The translations under genes and the position numbers were made by a program. Below are positions 14,901 to 26,844 of a DNA stretch of 64,000 nt, piece after piece. How positions within the stretch are numbered: position 1 is the stretch's first letter; the number at the start of each line of letters is the position of its first letter. Origin of the DNA: Nageia nagi (lineage: Eukaryota; Pinophyta); contig JBITNC010000001.1 of NCBI GenBank assembly GCA_050084985.1, positions 191,890,001 through 191,954,000 of the forward strand. The letters run 5' to 3'. The notes below the pieces were generated by a model that worked only from the letters and a program-made list of their open reading frames with translations, had not been told where the DNA came from and searched no databases.

Positions 14901-17900
14901 GTCATTTTTCCCATAAGTAAACACCCAAATGGGGGGTTTTCCCCGGGAAATTTTTAAAGGGAGACCAAAACCCAAAAAAGGATTTTATAAATCACGAGGG
15001 GTTTTGGAAATTTGTATATAAAAACCCGGGGTTTTTTTGAAAAACATCAATAGTTATTTTTTTTAATATATAAAAATTTTAAAAAATAAAAAAACCCCTT
15101 TTTAAAAGAGGTGATTTTCAAAAATGTTTTTGAAAAAATAAATTTTAAAAACCAAGGCCCAAAAATTTTTTCCCCTTTTAAAATTAAAAAAATTTTATAT
15201 AAAAAAACATTTTTAAATTGAAAAAAAAAAATTTCCCCCCTAAAAAAAAAGCCCTCCTAGATTGCTAAAGGTAAACTTTTTTTAAAAAGGTCAAGGGGAA
15301 AGGGGAAAAGAAAATTCGTTTTTTTTGGAAAAATTTCCCCCATACCAGATTTTTGGGGGTTCCCCCCCAAAAAAATTCTCTCCTCTACATTTTTGAATCA
15401 TGGCCCAAACTTTTTCAAAAAATTGGGGAAAAAGGGGAAACTAAACACATTCCATAAAAAGGGGGAAGGGGTTTTCAAATTTTAAGCACTTTTTTTGGGG
15501 AAAAAAACTTTTTTAAAAAAAATGCGGGGAAAAAAATTTTTAAAAAAAAAGGATAAGTTTTTAAAAATTTTTCCAAAATTTTTTAACATGAAAATAAATT
15601 TAAAACTCAATTTAAAAAAAAAAATAAAAAGCGGCCAATCTGAAACCCAAAATTTAAAAAAAAAAGGGGGTTTTGTTTTAAAAAAAATTTTTTCTTTTTA
15701 AAAGGAAAATTTTTTTAAATTTTTTGTCATAAAATTTAAAAGTTAATCTTGAATGGGCCCCGAAAAAATGGAACAAAAATTTTCTTTTTCAACAAAAAAA
15801 ACCCCCAAAGGGGAAACCCCTTTTAAAAAGGAAAAATTTACTAAAAATTTTGATTTTTGGGGCCAAAAAAAAACTTATCTTTTTACTAACAAAAAGCAAA
15901 AAATTTTTAAAAGTATAATTTTCAAACAGTGGAAGAACTTTTTACCCCATGGGGGGCCCAAACATTTTCCAAATTTTTATGCTTTTTTTCGAAAAAATTT
16001 AAGGGGGAAAAACCCCCCGTAAAATTTTTTAACTTTGTAAAGGCCTTTTTCCCCCTTTCCCCCTTTTTGAAGCCCTTTCCCTTTTTTGGGGAAATTTTAA
16101 AATTTAAAAAAATTTTTTTTATTTTTTCCCATGGTTTTTTGGGATCATTAAACTTGGAAATGAATTTTTGGGATCCAAAGGGCCAAAAAGAAACCCCCCC
16201 AAAGGGGGGGGCCCCCCCCAAAAATAAAAATTTGGGGAAATTTAAGTGTTATAAAATGTTTTACAACCCCCACAAATAAAGATTAAAAAAAGCCCTAAAA
16301 ATTTTTGGCGATCTCAAGGCCCCCAAAAGGGGCCCCCCAAAACATGATGTCTCCTTTAGGGGGGTGGATCCCCAAACCCTTTTACAAAAAACCTTTTTTT
16401 AAGGGGGGTTTCCGCAAGAGTGAAAGGCACTTGATCTTTTTGAAAAAATTTTATTTTTTAATTTAAAACACCACCTTTTGGGGGCCCTTTTTGAAGGGAA
16501 AACCCCAAAACAAACAGGAAAAACATAGGGGGGGGATACCTTCACTACCCCTTTTGGCAAAGGGGAAAAACCCCCTTTGAACATCCAAATTTTTTAGCAA
16601 ATTTTTTGGGGTTTTTAAGGGGCCTAGTATTTTAAACTCAACTTTTGGGGAGTGTATGCCCAAAATTTTTTTCCCAAAAGACTAGAGATTAGCCCCTTTT
16701 TGGGGGGCCCTTTTGGTTTTTTTTGATAAAACCTTTCAAAAATTTTTAAGAAAGGAAAAATTTTCCCTATTTGGTTTTTGCGGGGGGATTTTGGAAATTT
16801 TTTTTAATTGAACAAAAAAAAGTTAAAAAGCTTTTTTTAAAAAAAAAGGGGGGGAAAAAATTTAAAAAAAAAAGGGGGAAAAAAGGGGAAAAAACCTTTT
16901 TTAAAAAAAAATAAAAAATTTTCCCCCAATAAAATTTGGGGAAAGCCACAAACCCCCAACAATATCAGAAAAAAAAGGAAAAAATCCCAAAAAAAATTTA
17001 ATCGACATAAAACCCCAAAATTAATATAAAAAACCCAAAACCCCCTCCGAAAACAACCAAATTTTTTTGGGGGTAAAAGGGGCTTTTAAAAAGACATTAA
17101 AAAAAGGCCCTTCAGAAAAAAGGGGATTTTTTTTAAAATTTTTACAACTTTTGGATTTTATAGGGAAGCTTGAATCAAATTCTACAAAAAATTCAGGGGG
17201 AAATTAGTAACCCCAAAAAATTAAATTTTAATAGTTGAAATTTTTCGAATACCCCAACAACCTAGAAAACCCCCTTCAAAAGAACAAAAAAAATTTAAAA
17301 AAACAAAAACCCCCGGCGGATTTTGATCCCCCCCTTAAAATTTTAAAAATTTGGTTTTAAAGGGAAGGGGGGAAAAATTTTTTAAAAGAATTTTAATAAG
17401 GGTTTTTTACCAAAAATTTTAAATTTTTCAGTTTCGCAAAAAAAAGGGGGAAATTTTCCATAAACAATTTTTTTTGCCCTTTTGCAAATTGGTTTTAAAA
17501 AATAAACCCCTTATTTTAAAACCCCGGGATCGATAGGCTGCCAATTACGTGGGGGCTAAAACCGTCCAAATTTTTTTAAAAATAAAAAAAGGGGAAAAAA
17601 TTTTACAAAAAAAGTTTTTTTTGGGAAAAATTCAAAGGAAATTTGAAAAAAGGCAATGTGTTCCATCAACTTACCCCTGGATGTTTAAAAAACATCTAAA
17701 AGGGAAAAAAATTTAAAAAAAGTTTTAAAGACCTAGACCCTTTATTCACATTGTAACAAAAAATTTTTAAAAAAAATGAAGACATTCCCAAACCCTAATC
17801 TATCAAAAATTTTAAATTTTAACCCCAAAATAAAATCAATTTAAAAATCATAAAAAAAAAAATTTAAATAGTTATACAAATAAAGATGTTTTGGGGGAAA

Positions 17901-19899
17901 AATCCCCTAAAACTTTAGAAAAAAAGAAAGGAGCGTTTTTTAACAAAACAAAAATTTTCAAAATAAAATGATAACTCATAAAAAGGATACCCGAAAAAGG
18001 ATTAAAAAAAAGGGGTTTTGGGATGGGGGAATAAAAAAAAGGGGTTTTTGAAAATTTAAAATACCTTCATCACAAGAAGGGGGGAAATTATTTTAAACAC
18101 CCAATGAAAATTTAAAAAAAAGGGCCCTTTTTTGGGGGAAAATTTTAATCAAACAAAATTTGTTTATCGGGAATAGAAAACCTAATCAACAAAAACCAAT
18201 CAAAAAAAGGGGGAAAATTTAATAAGATAAAAAAATTTTTAAACGAAAATTTTAAAAAACTTTTTGTTTTTAAAATTTTTTAAAAACCCAAAAAATTTGG
18301 CCCCAAAAAGGGGAAAGGGGGTTTGGGAAAATGAAAAAAGGGGGCCCCAGAAAAATTAAATTTTCAATACCAAACCCCCCGTTTAAAAATGGATTAGGTT
18401 AAAAAATGGTTTAAAAAAATCTTAAAAAATTTGGGAAAATTTTTAAAAAAAGAAAATTTTTTTAAAAACGAAAAATCTTAAAAAAAAAAACCCTAATCCC
18501 AAAAAAATTTTTTTATAGAGTAAAGGGGGAAAATTTTTAAATGAAATGGATGCTTAAAAGGGTTTTCAAAAGGGGGCCTTTTTTAAAATATTGACCAAAA
18601 TCGGGAAAAAATTTTGGGTTTTCCCCCCAAACATACACAAAAAAAATAAAAAAAAAAGCAAAATATAAATTTCCTTTTTGTATGCATATATCCCCATCGG
18701 AAAAAACGGTTCCCCATAAAAAAAAAGGGGAAATTTTTAAGAAAAACCCCAAAAAGGAAAAATTTAAAATTGAATTTTAAAAAAAATAAAAATTTTAAAC
18801 AAAAAAAGCCAAACTTCAAAAATAAAATTTTATTGCGTTTTCTCCTTTATAAAAAATTTTCCCTTTGGTTTTCAGGGAATTTTAACGATGAAATCCCCTA
18901 TTTGGGTTTCCTATAAAAGTCAAAAATCACAAAAAAACAAACCCCAAAATACGATAAAATATAGTTTTAAAAAGACAATTTTTGGATACTCAAACCCAAA
19001 ACAATTAAAAAGGGGGTCGCATATGTTTAAAGGGAAAAAGGGTTTTAGAAATAAAAAATTTTTAATAAAACCCCAAGACCCTTTTAAAAATTTTTCAATT
19101 AAAAAAAAAAAACCCCAAAAAAAATAACAAAAAAAAAAATTTTAAAATTTTTAATTAAAAAAAAGAGAAAAGGAAAAACAGGGGAAAAAGCAGACATGCC
19201 CGGGATAGATCCAAAATTAGAAAATACAAAATTTGGGCTTTAAAAAACCTGATGCAAAACCCCCTTAAAAAAAAAATTGCGTAAGTTCCCCCAATTTTGC
19301 ATTAAGGGGAAAAGAAAACCCCAAAAAAATTATTAAAGCCAAATTTTTTAAAACCTACAGATTATTCAATTGGATACCCTAAATGGTCCCCGTGAAAAAA
19401 CCAAGTGGGAAAATAAAAAAAAACCCCCAGATTTTCGTGATTTTTAAAAAAGCTTGTCCAAAAAAATGTTTTTCCCCCTACCTAGCATCGAAAAATTTTG
19501 GGGAATTCAACACGGGAAAAATTTATGTTACCAAAAAAATTTTGGGTTTTTCCCTTTTTAAAATTTTAAAAAAAAAATACTACTAAAAAATCAAAATAAA
19601 AAAGGGCTTTTATAACCCCTTTGGGGGAAAATTTTTTTAAATAAAGTTATCCCTTTTTTTGGGGTTTAAAAAAAAATTTGGGGAAACTTATCAAAGGGCT
19701 ATGATTTATATTTTCCCAGGGGCTAAAAAAGGCACGAAAAAATAGAAGATTATTCGACGATTTTTTGGGTTTAAAAATTTAAAATCAATAAAACATGGAA
19801 AAGATCTAATTAAAGTTTTTGATAATTTTTAGAAAAAAAAGAAGGTTAAACCCAAAAAAAATATTTTTTTTGGGGTAACTTCGGGAAAAATTTTTTAAA

Positions 19900-20660
19900 A
19901 AGGGTTTATTGGTCCCCCGGAGGAATTGAGATAGTTTTTGGGGAAAAGTGAAGGCAAAAATTTAATATTTTCCCCCTCAAATCTAAAACAATTACAGATT
20001 TACAGGGCAAGTTACAAGCCATTAAAGGTTTTACTCAACTTTGAAAAAATTAAACCTTTTCAAAACTAAAAAAAAAAAAGGGGGTAAAATATCATTGGGG
20101 AAAGGCAACAAGAGAATTTTGATAAATTAAAAGATTTTTTATCTCCTCCATTTTAAAACCCCCCAAGAAAAGTTACCTTTTTTTTTTATATTTCAGCATG
20201 AAATCCCCTTTAAGGCAATTTTTGCCCCAAAAGAATGAAAAATAAAAAAAGCATATTTATTTAGTAAAAAACCCATGACTAAGATTAAGTTAAAATTTTT
20301 TGGAAAAATTTTTTTTGCCGTCTTTTTTTTTCCAAAAAAAATTCGACGTTAAACAACAACATATGTTTTTTTAAATAGCCTTAAAAAATATGATGAATAA
20401 AATTTCAAAAGTTAAAATTTAAAAAAGTTTAACACTTAATGAATTTTTTACTTTTTTAAAGGCAAAAGTAAAAAGGGGCAATAAATTTGTTTTTCCCGAA
20501 AAGGTCCTTGCAAAATGAAAAACCCCTTTTAATTGAATTACCCAATGATGGATGTTTAATTGATGAAAAAAGTACCGGGAAAACCCCGAAAATGATTGGG
20601 AAGCAAAATTTGATTTTTTTTTGATGGAAAAGGTGGGGAGCGGGGTTTTTTTATTCATAA
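19900..20660 (+). pseudogene. Tat-like Ty3/gypsy reverse transcriptase 3' end and RNase H (distorted)
   Basis: Through many frame breaks the plus strand gives the order expected at the RT/RNase H junction of plant Ty3/gypsy Pol. A GIEI-type segment near 19,922 is followed at about 20,003 by LQGKLQAIKRF, close to the LQGRLQAIRRFISQL block of Tat-lineage elements. After it come a segment ending in ENFDKLKDFL, then PFKAIFAPKE, then a KKPMTK stretch, matching the order of conserved blocks in gypsy RNase H. It sits directly upstream of a second RNase H trace and the integrase, all in one orientation. The catalytic region cannot be judged because the sequence is homopolymer-distorted. The Tat-like assignment comes from recognised motifs and gene order. 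Confidence 0.6.
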
Positions 20661-20960
20661 CCCCGCAAGGTTTTCCCCTATACCTTATTCTTTAAAACAA
20701 AATTTCCTTTTTTCTAATAAGATGGGAAATGAAGCTTTGAATAGCATAAAAAATTTTCTTTAAAAAAAAAAAATTTAAAAGAAAAAGTTTTTGGGGATTC
20801 TTTACTCATTGTAAACAAAAAGGAATTTTCAAGTAAAGGCCTTTTTCAAAATAAAACTTAGTCGAAATTTTAAAATCTTTTACCTTTTTTAAAAAGCGCA
20901 CCAAAAAAACTAAAATTTTTAGATGCTTGGCTTCTATTTATCTCTTATCCCCGAGGGCCT
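20600..20960 (+). pseudogene. Second (archaeal-type) RNase H of the Tat-like element (distorted)
   Basis: After the first RNase H, the plus strand reads through frameshifts as FDG near 20,620, a Gly-rich turn, FI.P..F..PYS, then NEALNS near 20,730 and GDSLLIVN near 20,797. These correspond to the FDG...ISPQG.PIPLS, NNEAEYEAL and GDS.L.VNQ blocks of the additional archaeal-type RNase H that Tat-lineage retrotransposons carry between RT-RNase H and integrase. Position and order support the call. Residue-level claims are limited because runs of A and T have been inflated. Confidence 0.5.
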
Positions 20961-21169
20961 AAAAACTTCAATTTTAAATTTAAAAATTCAATTATCTCAA
21001 ACATGCTAAAAGGGGTAAAAAAAAATGTATTAAAAATTGCAAAAAATGATAAAAAAAAATTGGAAAAAAGAATTTTTTAACTTTTTTAAAATTTGGAAAC
21101 TTCCCCCAAACCTTAAAAAATCAGCACAACGAGTTTTTTTAAATTAAAACAACTAAATATTTTTGTTAG

Positions 21170-22264
21170 GGCATTTTTCACCCAAAAAATTTTAATGGTA
21201 TTTTTTCAAGCTTGGTGGAAGAGTTTAAAAAAAATATAACTTTTTCCCAGATGGAACAGTTTAGGGCATTTTAATGGTTTGAATTGAAAAAAAATTAAAA
21301 ACGTGGGGTATTTTTGGCCAACTATGGAAAAAATTTTGTTAAAAGTTAAAAAATGTTTTAAAGCAAAAACCTTTTTTTGCACAACCATCTAAGAATTGCA
21401 TCCAACAATTTTCTTTGGCCTTCTCTAAATGGGCATTATTTAATAGGGGTAAATTACCCCCATCTTGGGGGACAAAAAAAAATTAAGCAAAAATATTTTT
21501 TCCAAAGGGTAAGGATCCCAACTTCCAAAGTTGGTCAAATCGCAATTTTTTTAAAAAATTTATTATATTTTTGGTTTTCCAAATTTAATTAAATTTTGGA
21601 AGGGGAAAAAATTTTTTAAAAAAAATTTAAAACAAATTTGATAATTTAAAAATTTAAACAAATTTTTTCCACTCCTTACATCCACAAGGAATGGACAGGC
21701 AGAGGCTACTAATAAAACTATTCGAAACATCTTACAAAATTTAGTGAAGATTCTCATAGAGATTGGCATATTCAAATACCAAAAGCCTTAGGGGCTTATC
21801 GTACCAGTGAAACGCACTCCTATTGGGGCAACACCATTCTCTTTAGTATATGGAACAGAAGCTATCCTACCTATAGAACTTGAGATACCATTCCTTAGAG
21901 TAAATCTGAGTGAGCAAAATTCCGATGAAGAAACAAGACAGACTCGCTTAGATCAATTGTTACTTTTAGATGAAAAACGTATTAATGCTTTAGAGCATAT
22001 GCGTGTTTATCAAAAAGGATAAAACGAGCTTTTGATAGAAGGGCTCTAATTCGTGAATTTGAAATAGGTGATTTGGTTTTAAAAGAAAATCAACAAACTT
22101 CACGAATAGAACGACAGCTTAGAGATAAATTTGCTCCAAATTGGTTAGGACCATATATCATTAAGAAAAAATTCGGTAGAGGAACTTATCATTTATCAGA
22201 TTTAGAAGGAAATGAAGAACGTGAACCTATAAATATCATGCATCTTCGACCTTTCTATACATAA
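21170..22264 (+). pseudogene. Ty3/gypsy (Tat-like) integrase, frameshifted
   Basis: This is the C-terminal enzyme of the Pol polyprotein, which inserts element DNA into the host genome. The distorted first half shows LLGHFSPK and a WPF.KW segment near 21,418, typical of the zinc-finger to core transition. From about 21,690 the sequence is clean: an HPQGNGQAEATNK-type motif (one base missing), then at 21,807 KRTPIGATPFSLVYGTEA followed by LPIELEIP, the end of the core. After another one-base slip near 22,018 comes the C-terminal domain with EIGDLVLKEN and KFAPNWLGPYII, ending in MHLRPFYT before TAA at 22,262. At least three single-base frameshifts after 21,660 make it non-functional. The extra ORF starts 143 bp downstream. 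Confidence 0.9.
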
Positions 22265-22407
22265 AAAAAAAATGGTACGTTAGTTTTCTTTTATTTTATT
22301 TTATTATCAAAATAATAAAATAAATAAAAGTATTAATATTTGTCAAGTGTTAATGATTAAAACAGAAAAGATGAATTTTGGCAAGGGAATCTGCTGAAGG
22401 TAGCATA

Positions 22408-23583
22408 ATGCCACCACAAGTACGATTTCCACCATCGAGATATCCAGGTGATTTCACGTTAACATATTTACGACATACATTTGATCGTAATCTTTTGAAT
22501 CATTTACAATTGACTATTGATGAACAATATGAAAGAACATTTAATATGTTTTGTGCTAGGAATAATGATTGGGGAGTCATTTTGTGTGGAGACGAAGTAA
22601 GCATTATTTTAGATCCACCAATCTTTTTCACCTATATGGAAAGAATATCACAAAGAATAATGGATTTCTGCTTACAATGGCCTTATGGAATACCAAAGAT
22701 TGTCATAAATTGTCAATTAACTGAGTATTCACTCCTTTTTAGCTAGAATGAAATGCATTAAACAATTACTAAAAAGCCTAGAATGGATGGATGAAATCCT
22801 ACATTATTTACCTCATAAAAGGGTGATTTATGATTTTTTCAAATACCTTTTGTGGCTTGTCCTCCTAGAACGTCACAACAAAAATATTATAGGCAGATTA
22901 ACAGAATGCTCTCGCATGCAAATGTGACACATGATTTGGGAACGAAAGTTAGCGAAAAGGCAAGCTTTGCGTATTGTTGAACTTAAAACGATAAATCAAA
23001 TAAAGGTTAGAAATAAGATTATCAAAAGACTGTCAAAAGAACATAGAGAACGGAATAATGGAAGTTATCTTCCAGGATTCGAAAATAGGTATGACAAAGA
23101 CATCTTTATGACAGTTATTCGTAACGCCCCTACTCCTTTGTACTCAAAAGTTTTTTCCATGCCCACAAAAAAACAACAAAAAATTGGCCTTGACATTCTA
23201 TGACACATGCGAATCTTACAGTTGGGATGTCAAAATAAATGGGTATCAAATTATCGTTTGTATCAATGCCTTTGAGTTATGGTGTTCTCCCAAATCAGAA
23301 TATGATTTAATGATATATCTCTGTCTTCTGTGGCCTATAGAAAAGCCCAAAATAATGGTCGATTGTACTCACAGCCAGACTTTAAGATATCAAGAACAAC
23401 TCATTTCAATCACACAAACCGTGACATCTGAACACTTAGATTATTGTATTCCAGAAATTTACCATAATCAAGTGATATTAGATTTTAGTTTTTTGTTTAG
23501 TTCAACACATTGTTCATTTTAATCCTGATGCAGTTCAAACTCGATTTAAACGCGTCACAAATAGATTTCCTAGAAAATCATAA
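22408..23583 (+). pseudogene. Extra ORF 3' of integrase, two tandem 400-nt modules, unknown function
   Basis: I do not recognise this protein. It starts at ATG 22,408 (MPPQVRFPPSRYPGDF) and, allowing three frame slips (near 22,740, 23,185 and 23,490) and one in-frame TGA (22,925), stays coding-like to TAA 23,581, about 390 codons. It has two copies of one module, 22,438-22,837 and 23,087-23,486, each exactly 400 nt. Shared features in the same order and spacing are RY..D..[LM]T.[LI]R, TF...C, then a 48-residue ungapped block starting W.V...G and ending CL.WP...PKI...C, then E.[ML]D.......H..VI.DF. The tail is basic (QTRFKRVTNRFPRKS). Many plant Ty3/gypsy elements carry additional ORFs between integrase and the 3' LTR. 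Whether this one is envelope-like or regulatory cannot be told; no membrane segment is obvious. Confidence 0.7.
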
Positions 23584-24480
23584 AATCCTAAAAATTTGAA
23601 AAATCATAAAACACAAAAATTATAAAATTATAAAATCTACCTAGATGGAAACATCTAGAGGTCACTTGCCAATTGGGTGCCTTGCCCTTGTATGATGTAA
23701 ATATATTTGCATGTCATTGTAACAGTGATTATCTAGTAAATGTGTAATGTATGAAAAGGTTATCTTAGAATAATCTCCTTGTTATCACTACATTCACTTT
23801 ATCCTTTCTTTCATAAAGAAATGACATACCCTAGATGATAGAAAAACATAAACTTTGTATGTTTGTAGAAAAATCAAAAACTCCAAACACTTAATACATT
23901 AAGGAATTCTAAGAGAATTTGAATGAAATTATTTTAGAAACATTAAGAGTGAAACATTACATATCTATCCTATTATTCGTTTCATCTAGAACCCAAGAAT
24001 CATTTGGCAAAAAAAAAAAAAAATTATTATTACATAATATCAATGATTCTTGGGTGATTACAATATCCTCTACAGGGGCTATGGATGCCTGACTGGCAGT
24101 AGAGCAAGGTTGTAGCGGGATCAAGGTGGTTAAGCAATTTCTATGGACCTCTATATGTTCCATATGGATGGATTAGCTCATTAATGTTTTTGAGATAATT
24201 CCATGTCAAATGATCTAAGAAGGGAAATGAATGTCACTACACACACATGGAGTATTTTGGTTTTTTATCAACATATAATAATATTGTTTGATATCATCTT
24301 AGGTTGTTAAATCTTGAAATAAAGAACGATAAGGTAGATGTTATAATAACTTGGTTATTAATTCAAAGGTCACTTAATCTTTTTGTTATAATGAATATCC
24401 TTCATATTATATAATTTGTTGGTGTTTAGTATCATTCGTTTTATTTTGTTAAACCCATTGTTTACTATTATACATCCTAC
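23584..24480. other. AT-rich spacer in the element's 3' region
   Basis: This lies between the extra ORF and the hairpin repeats, inside the 3' region of the Tat-like element. No coding signal, repeat or regulatory motif stands out. The short minus-strand frame at 23,957-24,163 has no recognisable protein features. Confidence 0.5.
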
Positions 24481-24940
24481 CTTTGAACATTATTAAAATT
24501 TGCTTTTCTTTGGTAAGGATAAGAATGATATATTTATTGTTCTCCTGACCGAGATAAAGTTAATGTTCACATACATCCTACCTTTGAACATTATTAAAAA
24601 TTTGCTTTTCTTTGGGAAAGATAAGAATGATTAATTATTTTTTCTCTTGACCAAGATAAAGTTAATGTTCATATACATTCCTAAAGTCACCATTGTTTCA
24701 TGTTAAAACCATGTTTTCAATATACCTATTTCCTTTGAACATTATTAAAATTTGCTTTTTCTTTGGTAAGGATAAGAATGATTATTTATTGTTCTCCTAA
24801 CCAAGATAAAGTTAATGTTCATATGCATCCATACGTCATTTGTCTCTATTATCTTTGAACATTATTAAAATTTGCTTTTCTTTGGAAAGGATAAGAACGA
24901 TTAGTTATTGTTCTTCTGACCAAGATAAAGTTAATGTTCA
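24481..24940. repeat. Four copies of an ~89-bp imperfect palindrome
   Basis: Copies lie at 24,481-24,570, 24,582-24,671, 24,733-24,821 and 24,853-24,940. They begin CTTTGAACATTATTAAAA and end AAAGTTAATGTTCA, with unrelated spacers of 11, 61 and 31 bp. TGAACATTA at the left end pairs with TAATGTTCA at the right end, and an inner GGTAAGGATAAGAAT arm pairs imperfectly with the ATTGTTCTCCTGACC arm, so each unit is a foldback. It sits in the noncoding 3' region of the Tat-like element. It could be a hairpin family amplified in tandem, a foldback element, or an RNA structure in the element transcript. Confidence 0.85.
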
Positions 24941-25732
24941 TAAAACGTCTGTAAAGAATTAGTTTACCATGTCAAGAGTTTTATTGTAAAATTGCCAAAT
25001 GCGGAAAATGATGCATCTGATTCCGCAAAAAATTTAATAAAAATATGTCCTTAAATAATCTTAAAATCTAGAAAATTTAATATTTGAAAATAATGATTCT
25101 TAATTAATTAAGTTAATATACATATTTTAGATATTTTAAATAATATCTAAAGTCAATATAAAAATTTAAATTCTTTTTTTTTTAAATAATGTACTAAAAG
25201 ATTTATTAAGTTATCATTAGAAACTAAGATATTAATGATTAGTTATCAATCTAAATCATGTTTGCATACATCACACAAAACCATTGTCATCATTTATAAA
25301 ATATGTTATTAATTATTAACTTAATTAACAGGTTAATTAGTCGCAATTTATAATCGATCAATTATTTAAACAAATTATGTTATTTCATGTCATCAAGTAT
25401 CCTCATATAACTCACAATTATATCTAGGCATCATATATTTTGAAAGTTACATCTATCATCAACATCTATTCATCATCAAGTAATTAAAGATAATTATGTT
25501 TTCTACATAATATCACATCATACCTATTTTCATCATAAATCTATATAGAAAATATAAGATTATACATCAAGAATCATAGAAATACTATAACATACCATTA
25601 GTCTATCCATCACACAATAAAAATAATTTAAACAGTACATCAAGAAAATATAACACCATAATCATCATATCAAAATAAGCCATAATATCATTAGATAAAA
25701 ATACATCATATATATATCATCAAAATGGAAAA
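24941..25732. other. AT-rich spacer
   Basis: Very AT-rich sequence between the hairpin array and the antisense ORF. I see no open frame with protein-like composition and no clear repeat. Confidence 0.5.
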
Positions 25733-26160
25733 TCAATGTCCTTCAGTAGATACAACATCATCATGAGGATCGTCAGGATGCTCTGAAGAACCCTCATCCC
25801 TAGTAATGGATCTCAAGCCTATAGCATATGTACGAGGAGATACACCCCTAGCAGTAGACTGAGATCGAGAAGCTGATGCTGCATGACGACTTCGACTCCC
25901 TGAATGACCCAAGCCACCAGAAACTGGTGAACGAGGAAACCCTGGTACTGGTCTAGGTGGTGAACTAGGACCATCTGAAAATATCTCGGGAAACCAGGTA
26001 GCCAAAGCTCCACAGTCCTGTGATAATAATTTCGCTCTCTCAAATGATCTGCCATGAAAACTATTTTTGTTTTAAAAAACCCTCGCATCACGGATCGATA
26101 ACGATTGTTGATTGGCAATGATTCATAAGTAATCGTTGATGATTTATATTATTTGAAAAT
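25733..26160 (-). pseudogene. Antisense ORF upstream of the 3' LTR, Ser/Pro/Arg-rich C-terminus
   Basis: On the strand opposite to pol, a frame runs leftward through YESLPINNRYRSVMRGFF and MADHLRERNYYHRTVELW. After a one-base slip near 26,000 it continues as WFPEIFSDGPSSPPRPVPG, then a low-complexity tail rich in Ser, Arg, Pro and Gly, ending acidic (EHPDDPHDDVVSTEGH) before the stop at 25,733. Base composition is clearly more GC-rich than the flanks, as expected of coding DNA. Antisense ORFs between integrase and the 3' LTR are known in Tat-lineage plant retrotransposons such as Retand. The N-terminal half is not visible, so it is probably truncated. Function unknown. Confidence 0.55.
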
Positions 26161-26811
26161 GTACAAAATGAAGTATATTTTCTTTAAATATCTTAAAATT
26201 TATTTGTGTATAGACAAAACATTAAAAAGCTTCGTTCACTAAGGTGAAAGTGAACACATTATAAATCACATTATTTTTCGCCTAGAAGAATGCTCCAATG
26301 TCACATGACTACCAAATACATCGGCACATGAAGGACTAGTATTGAGTAAACTTACTAGGGTAAAATGATTAAAATCGCTATTAAAACAAGTCTAAACACA
26401 AGAAATTAAGATATTCATAGCAAAATATACTATTATAAAGATAGTAGTTTTACTATATAAATCCACGACAATCACTTTACAGTCGTTAACAATAATAAAA
26501 GATTGTCAACGATCCTTGACTAAGTCAAATACAAAAAACAGATCAAACTAAGTTTGAGCTCAAATGACAAAACAATCACAGGATGTAAGAGATCATCTTG
26601 AAACCTTGTTGTCGAGACAAAGGATAACACTATTACAATTCATATATTAAAAAAAAACTTATACGGTATAGGTGCGCTTAGACATGCAAAATGACATAGC
26701 AGAAATGTCATGCAACTGTCATACAAGCTCGATACATCATCATAACCGAAAATAGTCATTTCCGAAGTCATCAATTTTATCAAACAACAAAGCTTTCATT
26801 ATATATTTTTC
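26161..26811. other. Noncoding 3' region of the Tat-like element
   Basis: No coding frame or strong repeat is visible between the antisense ORF and the hairpin ahead of the polypurine tract. Confidence 0.5.
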
Positions 26812-26844
26812 GAAATTATCAACCCTATCTTTGGTTGATAATTC
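26812..26844 (+). other. Hairpin just upstream of the polypurine tract
   Basis: GAAATTATCAACC (26,812-26,824) pairs with GGTTGATAATTC (26,833-26,844) around an 8-nt loop, with one bulged base. It ends exactly where the purine run begins, so it may be part of the element's plus-strand priming or RNA-processing context. Confidence 0.7.

Larger units (their letters stand above)
1..21660. other. Homopolymer-inflated, unreliable sequence tract
   Basis: Runs of four or more A, C, G or T follow each other almost without break (for example 7,780-7,900 and 16,190-16,230), unlike anything after about 21,660. Open frames here translate to Lys/Phe/Pro/Gly/Asn strings on both strands and are not credible genes. 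The boundary lies inside an integrase gene, so the pattern is technical rather than biological. Short islands read more normally (about 2,760-3,260 and 4,660-5,400). Apart from a Tat-like pol trace after 19.9 kb and a possible copia LTR junction near 2,965, I can assign nothing here. Frame, length and composition in this tract should not be trusted. Confidence 0.9.

Noticed and set aside
24481-24940. CRISPR-like array of four repeats with spacers
   Set aside because: The repeats are 89 bp, diverged, and separated by spacers of 11, 61 and 31 bp in a plant retrotransposon; no prokaryotic context.
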